39,185 nt of DNA. Origin: Thermoleophilia bacterium (GTDB taxonomy: Bacteria; Actinomycetota; Thermoleophilia; Solirubrobacterales; 70-9). Both the position numbers and the translations under genes were made by a program. The stretch spans positions 1 through 39,185 of the forward strand of contig JAENXK010000008.1 in NCBI GenBank assembly GCA_016649615.1. The letters are read 5' to 3'. Shown here one piece after another: positions 16,579 to 28,340 of the stretch (the first letter of the stretch is position 1; each line of letters opens with the position of its first letter). The notes below the pieces were generated by a model. The model saw only the letters and a list, made by a program, of their open reading frames with translations. It ran no database searches and was not told the origin of the DNA.

Positions 16579-17111
16579 TGGAAGCGCTGGCTCGGGTATA
16601 TGCCGAGTCCCTCTTCGGCGTCGCCCAGGAGAAGGGAGATCTGGACACGGTCCGCGACCAGCTGGCGCAGATCTGCGCTGCCTTCGAGCAGGACCGGGAT
16701 CTCGAAGTTTTTTTCTTCAGTCCGTACTTTTCTTCGCAGGAAAAGCTGGACGGGCTCCGGGCGGCGGTCGAGGACGCCGACCCCGAGTTCCTGAATTTTC
16801 TCGAACTGCTGATCGAGAAGCACCGCATGCCGGCGATTTACCGCATTCGTCGCGAGTACGAGGACATGTGGAAGCAGGAGAACCGGCGTCTGGATGTCAC
16901 CCTGACCAGCGCCATAGAACTCGACCCCTCGGTGATCGAGGAGGTCGGCGCCGCGGTCGAAAAGCAGACCGGCAGGGAGGTCGAACTGACCAGCCGTGTC
17001 GATGAGGGCATCATCGGCGGACTCGTACTTCAGGTCGGGAACATGGTTCTCGACACCAGCATTCATCACAACTTGGAGAAACTCCGCCAGAGCGTTGCTC
17101 AGGCGGCCTAA
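16578..17111 (+). CDS. atpH: ATP synthase F1 subunit delta
   Basis: Delta caps the F1 alpha/beta crown and binds subunit b. The 177-residue product has the OSCP/delta layout: an N-terminal helical domain ([18 protein letters not shown]), then the conserved C-terminal block [16 protein letters not shown]. It starts on the last base of the atpF stop and ends 17 nt before atpA. It has ordinary length, not the b-delta fusion of mycobacteria. Confidence 0.95.
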   Translation: MEALARVYAESLFGVAQEKGDLDTVRDQLAQICAAFEQDRDLEVFFFSPYFSSQEKLDGLRAAVEDADPEFLNFLELLIEKHRMPAIYRIRREYEDMWKQENRRLDVTLTSAIELDPSVIEEVGAAVEKQTGREVELTSRVDEGIIGGLVLQVGNMVLDTSIHHNLEKLRQSVAQAA

Positions 17112-17128
17112 GGAGGATCAGAACCGAG

Positions 17129-18793
<1,665 letters not shown>

Positions 18794-18841
18794 ATCTTCC
18801 GGACCCCTTTCAGGGGGACCGAAACCGAGACACCGAAATCC

Positions 18842-19777
18842 ATGGCCAATCGCAAGGAAGTCAACAACCGAATCTCCAGCGTCAAGAACATTCGCCAGAT
18901 CACCAGGGCGATGGAGATGGTTGCTGCGGCAAGACTCCGCCGGGCCGAGAACCGGATCGCCCAACTCAGGCCCTACGCCAAGGCGATGCGCAGGATGACC
19001 CGCCGGGCCGCGGAAGAAGCCGGCACCGTCCAGCACGTGCCGATCCTCGATGAGCGCGAAAAGGTGAGCAAGCTCGGCATTCTCCTGGTGACCGGCGACC
19101 GCGGGCTGGCTGGCGCGTTCAACGCCAACATCCTGCGGGAGGGACTCAGACTTCGCGATCAGGCCCACGCCGAGGGCCAGGAGGTCGTCTTCTTCGTAGT
19201 CGGCCGGCGCGGCGACGGAGCACTCACCTTTCGTAAGCAGACCATCAATGGATCCTGGACCGGCTTCACCGACCGTCCCGCATTCACCGATGCCCGCGAA
19301 ATCGGCGAGGCACTTTCTGCCGCCTACGTGGACGGGGACGTGGACCGGGTCGAGGTCGTCTATAACCGCTACGTCTCGCCGCTCACCCAATACGTTCACC
19401 GGCTGACCATGCTGCCGGTCCAGGAGGCCGAAGTGGTCGGTGAAGGGGTGGAGGCCCTGACCGGGTCCGATGGCGAAATGGCCGAGCCCGATAGCGATCT
19501 GGCCGAGGCCCACTCGCATTCTTTCTGGGACTACGAGCCGGATGCGGAAGAGCTGCTGGCCACGGTCATCCCCGATTACGTGGATATTTCGCTATACCGC
19601 ACCCTGCTCGAGTCAGCCGCGTCCGAGCTCGGCGCACGGATGACCGCGATGCGGAGTGCGGCCGAGAACGCCGAAACGATGATTGACGATCTCACCCTTG
19701 AAATGAACCGGGTCAGGCAGGCAGAGATCACGCAGGAAATACTGGAAGTTGTCGGCGGTGCGGAAGCGCTCGGCTAG
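18842..19777 (+). CDS. atpG: ATP synthase F1 subunit gamma
   Basis: Gamma is the central rotating shaft. The 311-residue product has the conserved N-terminal helix (NNRISSVKNIRQITRAMEMV) and the C-terminal helix ending near the stop (MRSAAENAETMIDDL, then NRVRQAEITQEI). LLVTGDRGLAGAFNANI is the family core. It is slightly long, with an extra acidic stretch around residues 200-225 (GSDGEMAEPDSDLAEAH). The ATG at 18842 lacks a good Shine-Dalgarno sequence. Confidence 0.96.
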   Translation: MANRKEVNNRISSVKNIRQITRAMEMVAAARLRRAENRIAQLRPYAKAMRRMTRRAAEEAGTVQHVPILDEREKVSKLGILLVTGDRGLAGAFNANILREGLRLRDQAHAEGQEVVFFVVGRRGDGALTFRKQTINGSWTGFTDRPAFTDAREIGEALSAAYVDGDVDRVEVVYNRYVSPLTQYVHRLTMLPVQEAEVVGEGVEALTGSDGEMAEPDSDLAEAHSHSFWDYEPDAEELLATVIPDYVDISLYRTLLESAASELGARMTAMRSAAENAETMIDDLTLEMNRVRQAEITQEILEVVGGAEALG

Positions 19778-21238
<1,461 letters not shown>

Positions 21239-21241
21239 AAA

Positions 21242-21658
21242 TTGGCTGGGCCTACGACATTCACGGTTGAGGTTCTGACCCCCGAAGGCGATGTCTTCAG
21301 TGGGGACGTAGTCCAGCTGTCGACCCGGACGGTGGTCGGCGAGATCGGCATCCTGGCCAACCACGTCCCGGTCATGGCGGCGCTCAGGCCGAACCTGCTC
21401 CGGCTGAAGATCTCCGAATCCGAAACCCGCGAATGGGCTCAGGCCCACGGCGTGCTGCAGGTCTTTGCCAGCCACGCCCAGCTTCTGGTTGAAGAGGCGC
21501 ATCCGGTAGATCAACTCGACCTCGGTGCGCTCGAAGAGCAGAAGAGCGATGCCGAGGCCAGGATTGCCGATCCAGAGACCGGCAAAGGATCGCGCGAGGC
21601 CGCCGAGCGCGACCTCGAACGGATCGACGTTTTTCTCGAGCTCGCCCGGGGAGCGTAA
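21242..21658 (+). CDS. atpC: ATP synthase F1 subunit epsilon
   Basis: Epsilon binds the foot of gamma and can inhibit ATP hydrolysis. The 138-residue product begins with the beta-sandwich domain (FTVEVLTPEGDVFSGDV, then VGEIGILANHVPVMAAL) and ends with a two-helix domain. The only suitable start is the TTG at 21242, 3 nt after the atpD stop. Its TAA stop is directly followed, in the same reading frame, by sequence that encodes the conserved N-terminus of the next protein. Confidence 0.93.
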   Translation: MAGPTTFTVEVLTPEGDVFSGDVVQLSTRTVVGEIGILANHVPVMAALRPNLLRLKISESETREWAQAHGVLQVFASHAQLLVEEAHPVDQLDLGALEEQKSDAEARIADPETGKGSREAAERDLERIDVFLELARGA

Positions 21659-21724
21659 GCGGTCACCGAGCTGCTCGCCCTCGCCCAGCGCCTGATCGCC
21701 TACGACACGTCGCAGGCGGAAGGG

Positions 21725-22762
21725 GTGCACGAAGCGGCGGGCTTCATCAAGGGCTGGCTCGATTCGCGGGGCGTCGAGGCGGGTCATGACGAATGCCGTG
21801 GTCTTCCGGTGATCACCGCGAGCGTCGGTGATCTCGCCGATCCGGCGGTGATTCTCCACGGACACATGGATGTAGTGCCGGCCGAACCGGGTCAGTTCAC
21901 TCCCCGGATCGAAGGCGACCGCCTCATCGGGCGCGGGGCCTATGACATGAAAGCGGCCCTGGCGGCGATGATGCTGGCTCTGCCTTCACCGTCCGATCCG
22001 ATTCCGGGGCTGCGAGTAATTCTGGGAATCGTCTCTGACGAGGAGTCGGAAGAAGACTGGGAGCGGGGCAGCAATCACCTGGTCGACTCGGGCCTCAGGG
22101 GCGAGTTCGCGGTGACCGGGGAGCCGACCGACATGCACGTGGGAGTTGCGGCCAAGGGCATCCTGGCGGTCAGGCTCGGAATCGCCGGCAGGGCGGCCCA
22201 CGGTTCGACGCCGTGGCTCGGCGACAACGCGATTATCCGGGCGGTTGAGTTTTTCCGGGGGCTGGAATCACTACCGTTCGCCCGGGAAAGCTCTGAGCTC
22301 TTCGATCGCCCGTCGATCAATCTGGGTCGGATATGGGGTGGCGATGCGCTGAACAAGGTCCCCGACTATTGCGCCATCGACGTCGACATCCGCTATCTGC
22401 CGCATCAGGACCCCGAGGCGATACTCGGCCAGATCCGCGAACTCGGTCCGGCACGGATCGAAACGATCTTCGCGCTCCCGGCGATCGACAGCGGCCTCGA
22501 CTCTCCCTGGGTAGCGGCCCTGATCGAGGCGGCCGAATCCAATCACGAAGGTCCTTCGGTATCGGTCGGCCGCGACGGAGCCTCCGACGCCGTCTCTTTC
22601 ATTCGGGTCGGCATCCCGGCGGTCGAATTCGGTCCCTCGGGAGCCGGACATCACGGGCCCGACGAATGGGTCTCGATCCGCTCGCTCGGCGCCTATCGGC
22701 GGGCGCTGGAGGAGTTTCTGGCCCGAAGTGCGACAATGGTGCGCTCGCAAACCGATGACTGA
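21725..22762 (+). CDS. M20 family metallohydrolase (ArgE/DapE-like)
   Basis: This family removes acyl or amino-acid groups with two zinc ions. Numbered from the GTG at 21725, metal ligands are visible in LHGHMDVVP (H47, D49), GRGAYDMK (D74) and DEESEE (E106, E107), with GAGHHGPDEW near the end. The 345-residue call starts at the first ordinary start codon, but the same frame upstream (21659-21724) encodes a typical family N-terminus, with TELLALAQRLIAYDTS, and contains no ATG, GTG or TTG before the atpC stop. The true start is probably a rare codon such as GTC 21662 or CTG 21671. The substrate is unknown; it precedes and overlaps an LCP gene by 8 nt. Confidence 0.88.
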   Translation: MHEAAGFIKGWLDSRGVEAGHDECRGLPVITASVGDLADPAVILHGHMDVVPAEPGQFTPRIEGDRLIGRGAYDMKAALAAMMLALPSPSDPIPGLRVILGIVSDEESEEDWERGSNHLVDSGLRGEFAVTGEPTDMHVGVAAKGILAVRLGIAGRAAHGSTPWLGDNAIIRAVEFFRGLESLPFARESSELFDRPSINLGRIWGGDALNKVPDYCAIDVDIRYLPHQDPEAILGQIRELGPARIETIFALPAIDSGLDSPWVAALIEAAESNHEGPSVSVGRDGASDAVSFIRVGIPAVEFGPSGAGHHGPDEWVSIRSLGAYRRALEEFLARSATMVRSQTDD

Positions 22763-25070
22763 CCGAGACGAACAGGACCCCGGGGACCGCAGGGACTCCG
22801 GCGAAGAGAAACCCGCGCAGCCGACCGAGGAATACCTCCTGGAAGGCCTCGACGATTCCGTCGGCGATGCACCGGGTCCGGCTAGCCCGGAACCCGGGGC
22901 TTCCGAACCCGGGACACCGGAACCCGAAGCGCCGGAACCCGGGGCTTCCGAACCCGTGGCGCCGGAGTCCGAGGCTCCTGAACCGGAGGCCGCCGAACCC
23001 GGCGATTCTCCGGATCCGGGTCCGGAGCAGCCGGTCGATCTGCCGACCGAAGAGGTCTTCGCTTTCGAGGCCGATCTCCTGAGCGGAGAAGACGCGCCCG
23101 AACTCGATCCGGTCTTCAGGGCGGCCCTGCTTGAGAGCCCCGAGCGCGCGGGGTCGCCGGAGAGCGCCCAGGCCGCCGGGAGTGCGCCCGCCGAGACCAC
23201 GCCTCCGGAAGGTCCGGCGGGAGAGGCCCGGCCGGCCGATGCTCCGCCAGAGGAGGGCCCCGCCGAGGGGGCGGGCGACCAGGCAGAGGGGGCGGGGGGT
23301 TCTGCGGGCGAGGCCGGAGACTCCGGGGACGGGCCGGCAGAAGAAGCCGGAGCCGCGGAGGAGCCGGTGTCCGAAGGGGGGGTAACGGCCGAGCAGACTC
23401 TGATCCTCACAGCGGCCGCCCGGAGCGAGGCACAGCTGGCAATTGAGGAATCGCGCCGGACCGGAGAGCCCTGGGATCCGCCACGGCTCCCGAGCAGCGG
23501 AGACTTCGACGCCCCCGGAAAACGCAAGCACTACTGGTGGCGGTTCGGGCTGGCCACCCTGATCATCATCTTTTCTTTTGCCGGAGCGACATCCGCCTCG
23601 GTTCTGACCCTGGTCGACAACATCGGCGAAGGGATCAGCGAGCCCAGCCTCAAGCTGTCCGACAAGATCCTTCCCGCGAGCAACGGCGGCCCGCAGACGA
23701 TCGCCATCCTCGGCTCGGATCAGCGAACAGGTGGCGGCGCCGCGCCCGGAGACCCGGGTCGTTCGGACACGACCATCCTGCTACGGCTCGATCCCGATTC
23801 CGGGCAGATCGCGATGCTCTCGATCCCGCGCGATCTCAAGGTCGAAATACCCGGGACGGGAACCGACAAGTTCAACGCCGCCTTCAGCTACGGTGGCCCC
23901 AAACTGACCCTGAAGACGATCAAGCAGTTGACCGGGCTCGACGTAAACCACGTGATCAACGTCGATTTCCAGGGCTTTGCATCGGTGGTTGACGCGATCG
24001 GCTGCGTCTATGTGGATGTCGACCGCGAGTACTACAACTCCAACGAAGGGCTGGCTGCCTCCGAGCAGTACGCGGAGATCGATATCGATGCCGGCTACCA
24101 GAAGCTTTGTGGCCCGGATGCGCTCGAATTCGCCCGCTACCGTCACACCGACTCCGACCTCGCCCGGGCCGCCCGGCAGCAGGACCTGGTCGGCGAGGTC
24201 CGAAACCGGCTCTCGTTCGGCGAGATTCTCAAGCGGAATAACGAGTTGATCAATGCGTTCACCGACAATACGTCTTCCGACATCAAGGACGGCGACGAGA
24301 TCCTCGAGCTGCTGAAGCTGCTGTTCGACTCGAGGGGGGCGGACGTGGTCGAGGTCAAGTTCCCGGCGACCGATTTACTCGAGTCGGGAGTGTCCTATCT
24401 GGTCTCGACCCCGGATGAGGTCGACGCCGCGGTCGACAAGTTCCTCGGCTTCGAAGACGCCATCGGTCCGGTAGGGACCCTGAGCGAGGGCGAGAGCGCC
24501 GGGAGCGACAGAGCCAGGAAGAAGGCGATAGCCAGAGCCAAGAAGAAGGCGCGCAGGGAAAAGAAGAAGGAAGCGGCCTCGGCGACCACCGCGCCGGGCA
24601 AGGACCAGGACGGACTGGTCGATGCCTCCCAGGGCGGGCTTGAGGCTGCAATGGGCCTGGATGCCGAGATCAAGCGGCGCGACTTCGCGGTCTACTACCC
24701 GAAGCGGCTCCCATCCGGAACGATCTATTCCGAGGGCAGCCGGACCTACCACGTGCGCGACCCGGACAAGAAGTCCTACCCGGCCTATCGCATGGTGATG
24801 GCGCTCCAGCTGGGTGACGGGCTGCACTACTTCGGGCTCCAGGGGGTCAGGGGCTGGGGCGATCCGCCGATCCTCGAGGCGCCCAGCGAAGATATCTCGA
24901 TGGACGGCCGGGACTTCAGGGTCTACCCCGAGGGAGATAGGGTCCGTCTGGTCGCCTGGTCCGAAGGTGGCAACACCTACTGGATCTCCAACTCGATTCT
25001 TCTCACTTTGACCAATGAACAGATGCTCGGCATGGCCCGATCAACGAGAGCTTTCACGCCGGGCAGCTGA
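22755..25070 (+). CDS. LytR-CpsA-Psr (LCP) family protein with long acidic N-terminus
   Basis: LCP proteins attach lipid-linked glycopolymers to peptidoglycan outside the membrane. The ATG at 22755 overlaps the M20 stop by 8 nt; it gives 771 residues, large for the family. Residues 1-258 are a predicted cytoplasmic Pro/Glu/Ala-rich disordered region with degenerate EPGASEP-type repeats. One membrane helix follows (about 264-287). The LCP domain runs from about 314 to 486, with GSDQR, SIPRDLKVEIPG, KFNAAFSYGG and FARYRHTDSDLARAARQQ. A Lys/Arg-rich linker (about 585-615) leads to a C-terminal domain of about 140 residues (from 633) that I do not recognise. It heads a sugar-activation run. Confidence 0.92.
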   Translation: MTDRDEQDPGDRRDSGEEKPAQPTEEYLLEGLDDSVGDAPGPASPEPGASEPGTPEPEAPEPGASEPVAPESEAPEPEAAEPGDSPDPGPEQPVDLPTEEVFAFEADLLSGEDAPELDPVFRAALLESPERAGSPESAQAAGSAPAETTPPEGPAGEARPADAPPEEGPAEGAGDQAEGAGGSAGEAGDSGDGPAEEAGAAEEPVSEGGVTAEQTLILTAAARSEAQLAIEESRRTGEPWDPPRLPSSGDFDAPGKRKHYWWRFGLATLIIIFSFAGATSASVLTLVDNIGEGISEPSLKLSDKILPASNGGPQTIAILGSDQRTGGGAAPGDPGRSDTTILLRLDPDSGQIAMLSIPRDLKVEIPGTGTDKFNAAFSYGGPKLTLKTIKQLTGLDVNHVINVDFQGFASVVDAIGCVYVDVDREYYNSNEGLAASEQYAEIDIDAGYQKLCGPDALEFARYRHTDSDLARAARQQDLVGEVRNRLSFGEILKRNNELINAFTDNTSSDIKDGDEILELLKLLFDSRGADVVEVKFPATDLLESGVSYLVSTPDEVDAAVDKFLGFEDAIGPVGTLSEGESAGSDRARKKAIARAKKKARREKKKEAASATTAPGKDQDGLVDASQGGLEAAMGLDAEIKRRDFAVYYPKRLPSGTIYSEGSRTYHVRDPDKKSYPAYRMVMALQLGDGLHYFGLQGVRGWGDPPILEAPSEDISMDGRDFRVYPEGDRVRLVAWSEGGNTYWISNSILLTLTNEQMLGMARSTRAFTPGS
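22887..22956 (+). repeat. 25-bp direct repeats within the LCP gene
   Basis: A 25-bp sequence beginning CCGGAACCCGGGGC is present at 22887-22911 and identically at 22932-22956, a 45-bp (15-codon) period. It encodes part of the repeated EPGASEP segment. This suggests recent slippage duplication within the acidic tail. Confidence 0.8.
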
Positions 25071-25090
25071 CCCGGTCCGGAGGGTATGAA

Positions 25091-26395
25091 ATGAGCAGCA
25101 ACGAACGGGCGCCGATCGGCGTAATCGGAGTCGGTTGGGTCGGTCTGGTCACCGCGGCCTGCTTCGCCGAACTCGGTCACGAGGTGATCGCCCGCGACGT
25201 GGTCGAAGAGAAAGTCGAATCGCTCCGGCGCGGGGAAGTGACGATCCACGAGCCCGGGCTCGTGGACCTGATCGCCAGAAACAGCGACCGGCTCCACTTC
25301 ACCACCGATATGGCGGAGCTACTCAACCGGGCGAGGCTGCTCTTCGTATGCGTTGATACGCCCCCGTCCTATTCCGGCGATGCCGATCTTTCGCGGGTCA
25401 GGTCGGTGATGGCCGACATCAAAGACGACGGCGATCACGTTCTGGTGATGAAGAGCACGGTGCCGCCAGGAACCGGCGAGACGATCCGCCGGGATCTGCC
25501 CGGACTGGCTTACGTTTCATGCCCGGAATTTCTCAAGGAGGGTTCGGCGGTGGAAGATTTCATGCACCCTGACCGGGTCGTGATCGGCGCCTCTGACCGT
25601 GACCAGGCGGCCGCGCGAGAGGTGGCCGACCTCTACCGGCCGCTGGGCGGCGAACTGGTCATGACCGACACCTCCAGTTCCGAGATGATCAAGCTGGCTT
25701 CGAATGCGTACCTCTCGACCAGGATCTCTTTCATCAACGAGATCGCCAACGTGTGCGAGGAGGTCGGTGCCGACGTCACCGAGGTCGCCCGGGGCATGGG
25801 CCTCGACCAGCGGATCGGCCCCCAGTTTCTCCGCCCCGGGATTGGCTTCGGTGGGTCCTGCTTTCCCAAGGACGTGAACGCGTTGAAGCTGCTCGCCGGC
25901 AACTCCGGCTACCACTTCCAGTTGCTCAACGCGGTGATAGAGGTGAACGAACTGCAGAAGCGACGGGTGGTCAGCAAGTTGGTCCGGCACCTCGATTCGC
26001 TGGTCGGCAAGCGGGTGGCGCTACTCGGCCTGGCCTTCAAGCCCGACACCGACGACATGCGCGAGGCATCGAGCCTGGTTCTGTCGGCCCGCCTGCGCGG
26101 CGAAGGTGCCGAGGTCGTGGCCTACGACCCGGTCGCGAGGGAAAACGCAAGGACTCTCCTGCCCGGAGTGGAAGTAATGGTCACGGCCGAGCAGGCCCTG
26201 GAAGGAGCGGACGCGGTGGTACTGGTTACTGAGTGGCCCGAATTCCGGGATCTCGACTGGGCCGGGGCGGCAGCATCGATGCGGCGGCCACTGATAATCG
26301 ACGGACGAAATTTTCTTGATGCCGATGCAATGAGGCAGGCCGGATTCACATATGAAGGGATAGGTCGCCCGGGCGTCGGTACCGAAAGGGAGTAA
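25091..26395 (+). CDS. UDP-glucose/GDP-mannose dehydrogenase family, likely UDP-glucose 6-dehydrogenase
   Basis: This enzyme oxidises UDP-glucose to UDP-glucuronate with two NAD+. The 434-residue product has the NAD-binding GVIGVGWVGL (residues 10-19), MKSTVPPGT, the catalytic lysine region with K201 (SSEMIKLASNAY), and the nucleophilic C257 in GFGGSCFPKD, then the C-terminal UDP-binding domain with LAFKPDTDDMREA. GGAGG lies upstream of the ATG. It is 20 nt after the LCP gene and 3 nt before a nucleotidyltransferase. UDP-glucose is most likely, but a related UDP-sugar cannot be excluded. Confidence 0.92.
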   Translation: MSSNERAPIGVIGVGWVGLVTAACFAELGHEVIARDVVEEKVESLRRGEVTIHEPGLVDLIARNSDRLHFTTDMAELLNRARLLFVCVDTPPSYSGDADLSRVRSVMADIKDDGDHVLVMKSTVPPGTGETIRRDLPGLAYVSCPEFLKEGSAVEDFMHPDRVVIGASDRDQAAAREVADLYRPLGGELVMTDTSSSEMIKLASNAYLSTRISFINEIANVCEEVGADVTEVARGMGLDQRIGPQFLRPGIGFGGSCFPKDVNALKLLAGNSGYHFQLLNAVIEVNELQKRRVVSKLVRHLDSLVGKRVALLGLAFKPDTDDMREASSLVLSARLRGEGAEVVAYDPVARENARTLLPGVEVMVTAEQALEGADAVVLVTEWPEFRDLDWAGAAASMRRPLIIDGRNFLDADAMRQAGFTYEGIGRPGVGTERE

Positions 26396-26398
26396 AAG

Positions 26399-27373
26399 TT
26401 GCAGGCATTGGTGCTGGTCGGAGGCAAGGGAACTCGCCTGAGGCCGCTGACGACCGAAATCCCGAAGCCGATCCTGACCCTGGTTGATCGGCCCTTTCTC
26501 AGCTACATGATCGAATGGCTCGGCTCGCACGGGGTCGATGAGGTCGTGCTCGCCTGCGGCTTCCTGCCTGACCAGCTGCAGGAGGTCCTGGGGAATGGCG
26601 ACCCCGGAGGCCCGGCGATCCGCTATCTGGTCGAACCCGAGCCTCTCGGAACCGGTGGAGCGATCAAGTTCGCACTGCCCGAACTGGACGAGAGGTTCTT
26701 CGCCCTCAATGGCGATGTCCTGACCGACCTCGACCTGTCGGCGCTGTGGCAGTCTCATCTCGAGCGGGGTGCGAGGGCCAGTCTCGGCCTGTACCCGGTC
26801 GAGGACCCGACCGGATACGGGCTGGTCGATCTCGCCGGGGATGGCCGGGTCCTGGACTTCCATGAAAAGCCGGAACCTGGACACGCCGGCCCGGGCCTGA
26901 TCAACGCCGGCACCTACGTACTGGAGAAATCGGCTTTCGAAGGCGTGCCGGACGGTTGCGAGGTCTCGATCGAACGGGAGATCTTCCCGGGCCTGGTCGA
27001 AAACGGCCTCTTCGGCCTCCGGCTGGACGGCTACTGGATGGACATCGGCACCCCGGACCGCTACCTGGATGCGAGCTGGGACATCATCGAAGGCCGGGTC
27101 AAGAGTGGCGTAGAGGGTGACTCGGCCGGGGTGCACGTCGATCCCGGCGCCAGGATTTCAGATGATGCCGTGGTCGGCCCCCGGGCGGTCATCGCCCCCG
27201 GTTGCCAGGTCGGAGCCGGGGCCGAAGTCACCGGGTCTGTCCTGCTGGACGGCTGCGAGATCGGGGAGAACGCGGTGGTCAGCAATTCGATCCTCTCGGC
27301 GGGCGTCAGAGTATCTGCCGATGCGCAGGTAGGAGACCGGGTCCTGGGGAAGAAAGAGGTCGTGAATGCTTAG
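26399..27373 (+). CDS. Sugar-1-phosphate nucleotidyltransferase with hexapeptide C-terminus
   Basis: This makes an NDP-sugar from an NTP and a sugar-1-phosphate. The N-terminal domain has the signature GGKGTRLRPLT (residues 8-18), KPILTLVDRP, and the metal-binding FALNGDVLTDLD. The C-terminal part from about residue 240 has hexapeptide-repeat features of a left-handed beta helix. The TTG at 26399 lies after GGGAG and 3 nt past the previous stop; M1 QALVLVGG fits the family. Mannose-1-phosphate guanylyltransferase is the best guess, given the PGI/PMI neighbour; glucose-1-phosphate thymidylyltransferase is possible. Confidence 0.88.
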   Translation: MQALVLVGGKGTRLRPLTTEIPKPILTLVDRPFLSYMIEWLGSHGVDEVVLACGFLPDQLQEVLGNGDPGGPAIRYLVEPEPLGTGGAIKFALPELDERFFALNGDVLTDLDLSALWQSHLERGARASLGLYPVEDPTGYGLVDLAGDGRVLDFHEKPEPGHAGPGLINAGTYVLEKSAFEGVPDGCEVSIEREIFPGLVENGLFGLRLDGYWMDIGTPDRYLDASWDIIEGRVKSGVEGDSAGVHVDPGARISDDAVVGPRAVIAPGCQVGAGAEVTGSVLLDGCEIGENAVVSNSILSAGVRVSADAQVGDRVLGKKEVVNA

Positions 27374-28340
27374 CGACGTACTCGACATCCCGGACCACAT
27401 CAGGGACGCTCTCTGGCGGGTCGATTCGGCTCAACTCAAGCCGGTGCAGTCAGTCGGCTTTGTCGTCTGCGGCATGGGCGGTTCGGCGATCGGCGGCGAG
27501 CTGGCCCGTGGACTGCTCAGCGATCGGCTGTCCGGGCCGCTGGTGGTGGTACGCAGCTACCGCCTGCCTGAATGGGTGACCGACGAGTGGGCGGTGCTCG
27601 GTTCAAGCTACTCCGGCGAGACTGAAGAGACCCTGTCCTCGTTCAGGGAGGCCGGCCAGGAGGGTGCCCACCGCTGGGCAGCCGGAACCGGAGGCCAACT
27701 GGCTGATGAGGCGCGGAATTCGGGACTGGGAATGGTCGGTCTTCCGGGGAACTTTCAGCCGAGGGCGACCGTGGCCTACATGACCGTTGTCGCGACCTGC
27801 ACCGCTCACCTGGCCGGGATCGCGCCCGATGTGCGGGGCGAGCTCGAACGCGCGGCCGATTACCTGGAAGAGTCGAGCGACAGCCTTCAGGCAAAGGCGA
27901 ACGAACTGGCTCAGCAGATCGGCGAGGTTCCCCTGGTGGTTCACGGCGCCGACATGACCGTGTCGGTAGCCCGGCGCTGGGCCAGCCAGTTCAACGAAAA
28001 CGCCAAGCAGTTTGCATTCTCGGCCGAGATCCCCGAGGCCAATCACAACCTGATGGAAGCCTGGAACGAGGGCAAGGGTGGCCTCGGAGCCGTTTTCCTG
28101 ACCGATCAGGGCCAGACTCCCCGCGAGCGGCGACGCATGCAGCTGACCGCCGACGCGGTTGAGCGGACCGGCGCGCCCACTTTCACGATTGAGACAGAAG
28201 GTGCGACCAAGGCCGACCGGTTGCTCTGGTCGGTCATGCTCGGCGATCTGGTGTCAGTCGCCGTGGCCGGGATACGCGGGGTCGACCCGCTTCCCGTCAA
28301 CGCGATCCAGGATTTCAAGCGGAGGCTGGGCGAGCACTGA
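27366..28340 (+). CDS. Bifunctional phosphoglucose/phosphomannose isomerase (SIS domain)
   Basis: This family interconverts fructose-6-P with glucose-6-P and mannose-6-P, feeding glycolysis or GDP-mannose synthesis. The 324-residue product has the SIS phosphosugar-binding motifs GMGGSAIGGE (36-45) and SSYSGETEET (80-89), plus FNENAKQFAFSAEIPEANHN of the C-terminal active site. It overlaps the preceding gene by 8 nt (ATGCTTAG) and its stop shares a base with the next start (TGATG), so all three are translated together. No phosphomannomutase gene, the step between, is in the window. Confidence 0.92.
   Translation: MLSDVLDIPDHIRDALWRVDSAQLKPVQSVGFVVCGMGGSAIGGELARGLLSDRLSGPLVVVRSYRLPEWVTDEWAVLGSSYSGETEETLSSFREAGQEGAHRWAAGTGGQLADEARNSGLGMVGLPGNFQPRATVAYMTVVATCTAHLAGIAPDVRGELERAADYLEESSDSLQAKANELAQQIGEVPLVVHGADMTVSVARRWASQFNENAKQFAFSAEIPEANHNLMEAWNEGKGGLGAVFLTDQGQTPRERRRMQLTADAVERTGAPTFTIETEGATKADRLLWSVMLGDLVSVAVAGIRGVDPLPVNAIQDFKRRLGEH

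Noticed and set aside
22887-23040. Mobile element or CRISPR-like repeats in the LCP gene
   Set aside because: The repeats are in frame and encode a Pro/Glu-rich protein segment; there are no regular spacers or terminal inverted repeats.
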